Assembly (NCBI RefSeq): GCF_000238595.1
Contig: NZ_AGTS01000047.1
Coordinates: 32,027 to 96,026 of the forward strand
Origin: Acidovorax sp. NO-1
GTDB taxonomy: Bacteria > Pseudomonadota > Gammaproteobacteria > Burkholderiales > Burkholderiaceae_C
Length of the DNA stretch: 64,000 bases
Reading direction: 5' to 3'
In this document: one piece after another, positions 59,470 to 64,000 of the stretch
Numbering within the stretch: position 1 is the first letter of the stretch
Layout: every line of letters starts with the position of its first letter
Notes under the pieces: generated by a model
What the model was told of the DNA's origin: nothing
Seen by the model: only the letters and a program-made list of their open reading frames with translations
Database searches by the model: none
Made by a program: the position numbers and the translations under genes

Positions 59470-59526
59470 GTTCAGGCTGAGCTTGTCGAAGCCCCGCGCG
59501 GCGCTTCGACAAGCTCAGCGTGATCG
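59470..59526. repeat. Family C inverted repeat
   Basis: GCTGAGCTTGTCGAAGC (59476-59492) and GCTTCGACAAGCTCAGC (59503-59519) are perfect 17-base complements with a 10-base loop. This is a REP-like element common across proteobacteria. It lies between convergent acyl-CoA dehydrogenase and the small membrane protein gene and can act as a terminator. Confidence 0.9.
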
Positions 59527-59574
59527 GCTTCTTCGGCTAGAAGGCGAATGGGTATCCGCGGGCGCCGAATTTCC

Positions 59575-59877
59575 CTACAGATACCAGGCGGCGCGGGCTT
59601 CTTCGGGGCTCAGCGGCGCACCGGGGCGGCGGTCGGTGACATTCAGCCAGGAGCGCACACCCTGGCTGCCACTCAGCGCGCGCATCAGCAACAAGCCTGC
59701 GCCAATGCCGCGTATGGCCGCCGAGCTGCGGCTGGGCGCCATGAAGGCCGCCACCGCCAGCGCACTGGATGCAGCCAGCACGACATGGTGCTCCAGCGCA
59801 AACCCCTCGCGCGTGTCGTCGTATTCGATAGCGCTGCGCGCGATACGCGGCAATGCAGAGTATGTATTTCGTTCCAT
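59575..59877 (-). CDS. Small hypothetical membrane protein
   Basis: 100 residues from ATG 59877 (MERNTYSALPRIARSAIEYD). One hydrophobic segment (HHVVLAASSALAVAAFMAP) and a second weaker one (IRGIGAGLLLMRAL). Codon use and third-position GC fit a real gene, and the frame sits alone on the minus strand between plus-strand catabolic genes. I do not recognise the family and cannot assign a function. Confidence 0.6.
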   Translation of the reverse strand: MERNTYSALPRIARSAIEYDDTREGFALEHHVVLAASSALAVAAFMAPSRSSAAIRGIGAGLLLMRALSGSQGVRSWLNVTDRRPGAPLSPEEARAAWYL

Positions 59878-60022
59878 AGCCAGAAATGTAGATAGCAACC
59901 GCCGAAAGATAGTGCAAACACCACTGCACCCGCGTCAGAAAGCACCTTGTAGTGGCGTGAGCCAGCCCAGCGGTATTACCGCCGCACTGCTTGAAGTTTA
60001 GAGAAACCACCGGAGACCATTC

Positions 60023-61228
<1,206 letters not shown>

Positions 61229-61251
61229 TTGACTGGGAAGGAGACAACAAC

Positions 61252-63423
61252 ATGCAAACCATCCGCTACGAACTCATCCCCGCCCAGGGCACCGACGGCG
61301 AAGTTGCCGTCATCACCTTTGACGAAACCAACTCCCCCGTCAACACCATGTGCCGCCAGTGGCAGCAAGAGCTGGGCGAGGTGACGGCCCAGGTGCTGGG
61401 CGACCGCGAACGCCTGGGCACTGCGCTCAAGGGTGTCGTGCTCGCGTCGGCCAAGACCAGCTTCTTTGCGGGCGCCGACCTCAAGGCCACCATGCGCCTG
61501 ACACCTGCGGATGCGCCCAGCGCGTTTGGCGAAATCGAGCGCATGAAGAAGCACTTTCGCACGCTCGAAACCCTGGGCATCCCCGTGGTGGCCTGCCTCA
61601 ACGGCGCCGCGCTGGGTGGCGGCTGGGAAGTCGCCCTGGTCGCCCACTACCGCATCGCCGTGGCCGACCCCAAGATCCAGTTCGGCCTGCCCGAAGTCAC
61701 GCTGGGCCTGATGCCCGGCGCCACCGGCGTGACCAAGATGACGCGCCTGCTGGGCCTGATGGGCGCGCAGCCCTACATCCTGGAAGGCAAGCTCTTCAAC
61801 CCCGCCGAGGCGCTGGAGCTGCAACTGGTGCACGAACTGGTCGCCACGCGCGATCAACTGCTGCCCGCCGCCCTGGCCCACATCGCCACCCACCCGCACG
61901 CGGTGCAGCCGTGGGACGACAAGAACTACAAGATGCCCGGCGGTACGCCCGCCAACCCCAAGATTGCAGGCGCGCTGACAGTGGCGCCCGCCATGCTCAA
62001 GAAGACCACGCGCGGCCGCTACCCCGCGCCCGAGGCCGCGCTGGCCGCCATGGTCGAAGGCGCCATGGTGGACTACGACACCGCCCTGCGCATCGAAAGC
62101 CGCTACCTCGCCCGCCTGATGACCGGCCCCGTGGCGCGCAACATGATCAACACGTTCTTCTTCGACATGAACGCGATCAAGAGCGGCAAGTCGCGCCCCG
62201 GCACGGCCCCACGCTACAAGCCGCAAAAGGTCGGCATCCTGGGCGCCGGCATGATGGGCGCGGGCATCGCCTGGGCCCAGGCCAGCCGGGGCATCGCCAC
62301 CGTGCTCAAGGACGTGAGCGCGGAGAAGGCCGAGGCCGGCAAGGCCTACAGCGCCAAGCTCACGCAAGCTCGCGTGGACAAGGGCCGCATGACGGCCGAG
62401 GCGCAGCAAGCGCTGCTGGCGCGCATCACGCCCACCGCCAGCGCGGCCGACCTGGCGGGCTGCGACCTCATCATCGAAGCCGTGTTTGAAAGCCGCGACC
62501 TCAAGGCCAAAGTCACGCAAGAGGCCGAGCCGCAATTGGCGCCCGGCGGCTTCTTTGCCAGCAACACCTCCACCCTGCCCATCAGTGGCCTGGCCACGGC
62601 CAGCAGCCGGCCCGAGAAGTTTGTCGGCATCCACTTCTTCAGCCCCGTGGACAAGATGAAGCTGGTGGAGATCATCCGCGGCAAACAGACGGACGACGAA
62701 ACCGTGGCCCGCGCGTTCGACTACGTGCAGGCCCTGGGCAAGGTGCCCATCGTGGTCAACGACTCACGCGGCTTTTACACCAGCCGCACCTTCGGCACCT
62801 TTGTGATGGAAGGCGCCGCCATGCTGGGCGAAGGCATCCCCGCCGCCGCCATTGAAAACGCCGCCATGCAGGCCGGCCTGCCCGTAGGCCCCCTGGCCGT
62901 GCTCGACGAAACCGCTCTGACCCTGAGCGTGCATGTGCTGGACCAGACCCGCGCCGACTACGCCGCCGAAGGCAAGACCTACACCGCCACACCCGGCGAG
63001 CTGCTGGTGGAGCGCATGGTCAAGGAACTGAAGCGCCCAGGCCGCGCCGGTGGCGGCGGCTTTTATGACTACCCCGCAGGCGCCAAGAAGCACCTGTGGC
63101 CGGAGCTGAAACCTCTGTTCGAAAAGCCCGGCGTGGAATGGAGCGTGCAGGAGATCCAGGACCGGCTGCTCTACCGCCAGGCCATCGAGACTGCGCGCTG
63201 CCTGGCCGAAGGTGTGCTGACCAGCGTGCATGACGCGAACATCGGGTCGATTTTTGGGATTGGGTTTCCGGCTTGGACGGGAGGGGCGATGCAGTTTATC
63301 TATGGAACGGGTGTGGAGACGTTCCTGAAGCGTGCCGATGAACTGGCAGTGAAGTACGGGGCAGGGTTTGCGCTAAATGCCAAGACAAGGAGTGCAATTG
63401 CGATATCGGCACCTGTGTACTGA
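61252..63423 (+). CDS. Fused enoyl-CoA hydratase/3-hydroxyacyl-CoA dehydrogenase (FadJ/FadB-like)
   Basis: A 723-residue bifunctional beta-oxidation enzyme. Hydratase/isomerase half (about 1-290): catalytic glutamates E126 (GGGWEVALV) and E148 (LPEVTLGL). Dehydrogenase half (about 320-720): NAD motif VGILGAGMMGAGIAWAQ at 327-343, catalytic H461 in GIHFFSPVDKMKL, and the C-terminal domain with NDSRGFYTSR and GFPAWTGGAMQF. RBS GGGAAGGAG. With thiolase it should form the trifunctional complex. Confidence 0.94.
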   Translation: MQTIRYELIPAQGTDGEVAVITFDETNSPVNTMCRQWQQELGEVTAQVLGDRERLGTALKGVVLASAKTSFFAGADLKATMRLTPADAPSAFGEIERMKKHFRTLETLGIPVVACLNGAALGGGWEVALVAHYRIAVADPKIQFGLPEVTLGLMPGATGVTKMTRLLGLMGAQPYILEGKLFNPAEALELQLVHELVATRDQLLPAALAHIATHPHAVQPWDDKNYKMPGGTPANPKIAGALTVAPAMLKKTTRGRYPAPEAALAAMVEGAMVDYDTALRIESRYLARLMTGPVARNMINTFFFDMNAIKSGKSRPGTAPRYKPQKVGILGAGMMGAGIAWAQASRGIATVLKDVSAEKAEAGKAYSAKLTQARVDKGRMTAEAQQALLARITPTASAADLAGCDLIIEAVFESRDLKAKVTQEAEPQLAPGGFFASNTSTLPISGLATASSRPEKFVGIHFFSPVDKMKLVEIIRGKQTDDETVARAFDYVQALGKVPIVVNDSRGFYTSRTFGTFVMEGAAMLGEGIPAAAIENAAMQAGLPVGPLAVLDETALTLSVHVLDQTRADYAAEGKTYTATPGELLVERMVKELKRPGRAGGGGFYDYPAGAKKHLWPELKPLFEKPGVEWSVQEIQDRLLYRQAIETARCLAEGVLTSVHDANIGSIFGIGFPAWTGGAMQFIYGTGVETFLKRADELAVKYGAGFALNAKTRSAIAISAPVY

Positions 63424-63493
63424 CCAGATTCTGCAATAGGCCGCTACACTTGAGCCAGTTAACGACTTACCTGTTCTGCTGTTTGCAGGCTGG

Positions 63494-63601
63494 ATGCTCG
63501 GAGACTTCCTAGGTGTTCTGCTGATCTTCGCCTCCATCATTTCCATGGTGGAAATCAAGTTCTCAATCAAGGATTCATCCAAGAAAAGGAGCAAGAAATG
63601 A
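63494..63601 (+). CDS. Small ORF, predicted single-helix membrane peptide (35 aa)
   Basis: ATG 63494 gives MLGDFLGVLLIFASIISMVE followed by a lysine-rich tail (KDSSKKRSKK). One hydrophobic helix and a cationic C-terminus suggest a membrane peptide. Its stop overlaps the next tiny ORF (ATGA). The ribosome binding site is poor. It lies in lower-GC DNA unlike the neighbours. No family is recognised, and it may be a chance frame. Confidence 0.35.
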   Translation: MLGDFLGVLLIFASIISMVEIKFSIKDSSKKRSKK

Positions 63602-63672
63602 AGTTCAAATTCAACCTGAAATGCAAGTGCAATGGCGCCAAGTCTCTGGGGGTAAAGGCGGCAGAACACTGA
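63598..63672 (+). CDS. Small ORF, cationic peptide with a CxC motif (24 aa)
   Basis: ATG 63598, overlapping the previous stop, reads MKFKFNLKCKCNGAKSLGVK and ends AAEH. It is rich in lysine with two cysteines (CKC). An AAGGAGC ribosome binding site ends four bases before the ATG, which is the strongest argument that it is translated. Function unknown. Confidence 0.4.
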   Translation: MKFKFNLKCKCNGAKSLGVKAAEH

Positions 63673-63730
63673 GGGAAGTTAGATGTCCAACTGTAGATGG
63701 TGGGTAAGAGCAGACTTCCCCCGCCATTCA

Positions 63731-63757
63731 AAGCGCTCCGTATGGAGCGTTTTTTTT
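63731..63757 (+). terminator. Intrinsic terminator after the small ORFs
   Basis: AAGCGCTCC-GTAT-GGAGCGTTTTTTTT, with an eight-base T-run. It closes the short-ORF transcript. It lies 308 bases after the fadJ-like stop and could also end the beta-oxidation operon. Confidence 0.88.
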
Positions 63758-63840
63758 GGGCACTGATGTACCAGAAACATCAACGTCAAAATGGGAAATA
63801 CTGCTGAAATCCAAACGATGCCACGACCGTAATGCAAGTT

Positions 63841-64000
63841 ATGTCCAATCGTCTTTTAGATCCCAAATTGCAAAATTTTTGGGTTGCAACATTCTTATTC
63901 GCTTGTCTCTCGCTAGCCAATGCTCAGCCGAGAGCGCTTTTAGAGGCTTGCAATGCAATTGATGAAAAAGCAAAAAGAATGGAGTGCCTTGAGCAGCTAA
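63841..64000 (+). CDS. Start of a predicted secreted protein (cut by window edge)
   Basis: The frame is open from ATG 63841 to the end. After a short leader comes a hydrophobic signal-like stretch, NFWVATFLFACLSLANAQ, with cleavage expected after ANA. The mature start PRALLEACNAIDEKAKRMEC contains the C-x10-12-C pattern seen in many small periplasmic proteins. No family is recognised from the 53 residues visible. DNA is AT-richer than the rest of the window. Confidence 0.5.
   Translation, partial: MSNRLLDPKLQNFWVATFLFACLSLANAQPRALLEACNAIDEKAKRMECLEQL

Noticed and set aside
63756..63962. A 68-codon frame starting in the terminator T-run
   Set aside because: It begins inside the terminator and overlaps the edge ORF at 63841, which has a signal peptide and better protein character.

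Overview
The window is high-GC DNA from a betaproteobacterium, most likely Comamonadaceae (Acidovorax/Comamonas/Delftia type). Several things point there: the gene orders, the many LysR regulators, a Bug-type tricarboxylate receptor, TRAP and Liv-type transporters, and above all two dense families of short repeats of a kind I associate with this family. It reads as ordinary chromosome with about 60 protein genes, the RNase P RNA gene, and no tRNA, rRNA, CRISPR array or insertion sequence that I could see. Only the last ~580 bases look compositionally different.

Layout. 1-4495: an rRNA methyltransferase cut by the left edge, the classic dapF-DUF484-xerC operon (minus strand) and a divergent glutathione transferase. 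4520-7404: a LysR regulator divergent from a Bug receptor and a maleate cis-trans isomerase. 7476-12898: a NUDIX/metallo-beta-lactamase fusion, an S4-domain pseudouridine synthase homologue lacking its catalytic aspartate, a YjgN-like membrane protein and an M48 protease. 12928-14450: rnpB and cysK. 14588-17707: a cardiolipin synthase operon in the order of E. coli ybhP-clsB-ybhN. 17782-23250: a TetR-controlled EmrAB/outer-membrane-factor efflux operon followed by a Usp protein. 23317-28223: an FAD oxidoreductase, a YhhQ-type transporter, a DASS anion symporter with an FNR-like box upstream, and htpX. 28419-34836: DUF3025, pyrC, the gltIJKL glutamate/aspartate importer and a second GltI-like receptor. 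35025-38077: LysR and TRAP permeases.

38132-44143 is a sugar-nucleotide and glycolipid locus: UDP-glucose dehydrogenase, UDP-glucuronate-epimerase-like protein, GT39-type transferase, and divergently a polyprenyl-phosphate glycosyltransferase and a flippase-like protein. Together they could make UDP-glucuronate, convert it to UDP-galacturonate, load it on a lipid carrier and transfer it outside the inner membrane. 44303-50799 holds an orphan TRAP receptor, a MazG-like pyrophosphohydrolase, a hydroxyacid dehydrogenase, an Atm1-type ABC exporter, two hotdog thioesterases and a bactofilin.

51269-63423 is one long catabolic block: livH-livM-livG-livF, an acyl-CoA ligase, livK, acyl-CoA dehydrogenase, thiolase and a fused enoyl-CoA hydratase/3-hydroxyacyl-CoA dehydrogenase. 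The layout suggests uptake of an organic acid followed by CoA activation and beta-oxidation. After 63424 base composition drops and two tiny overlapping ORFs, a terminator and the start of a secreted-protein ORF appear.

The most unusual feature is the repeats. Family A (about 55 bp, 11 copies) lies between genes but is also read in frame inside four proteins (RlmI-like, DapF, NUDIX-MBL, DUF3025). Family B (about 80 bp, 4 copies) always follows a stop codon in the same orientation relative to the gene.
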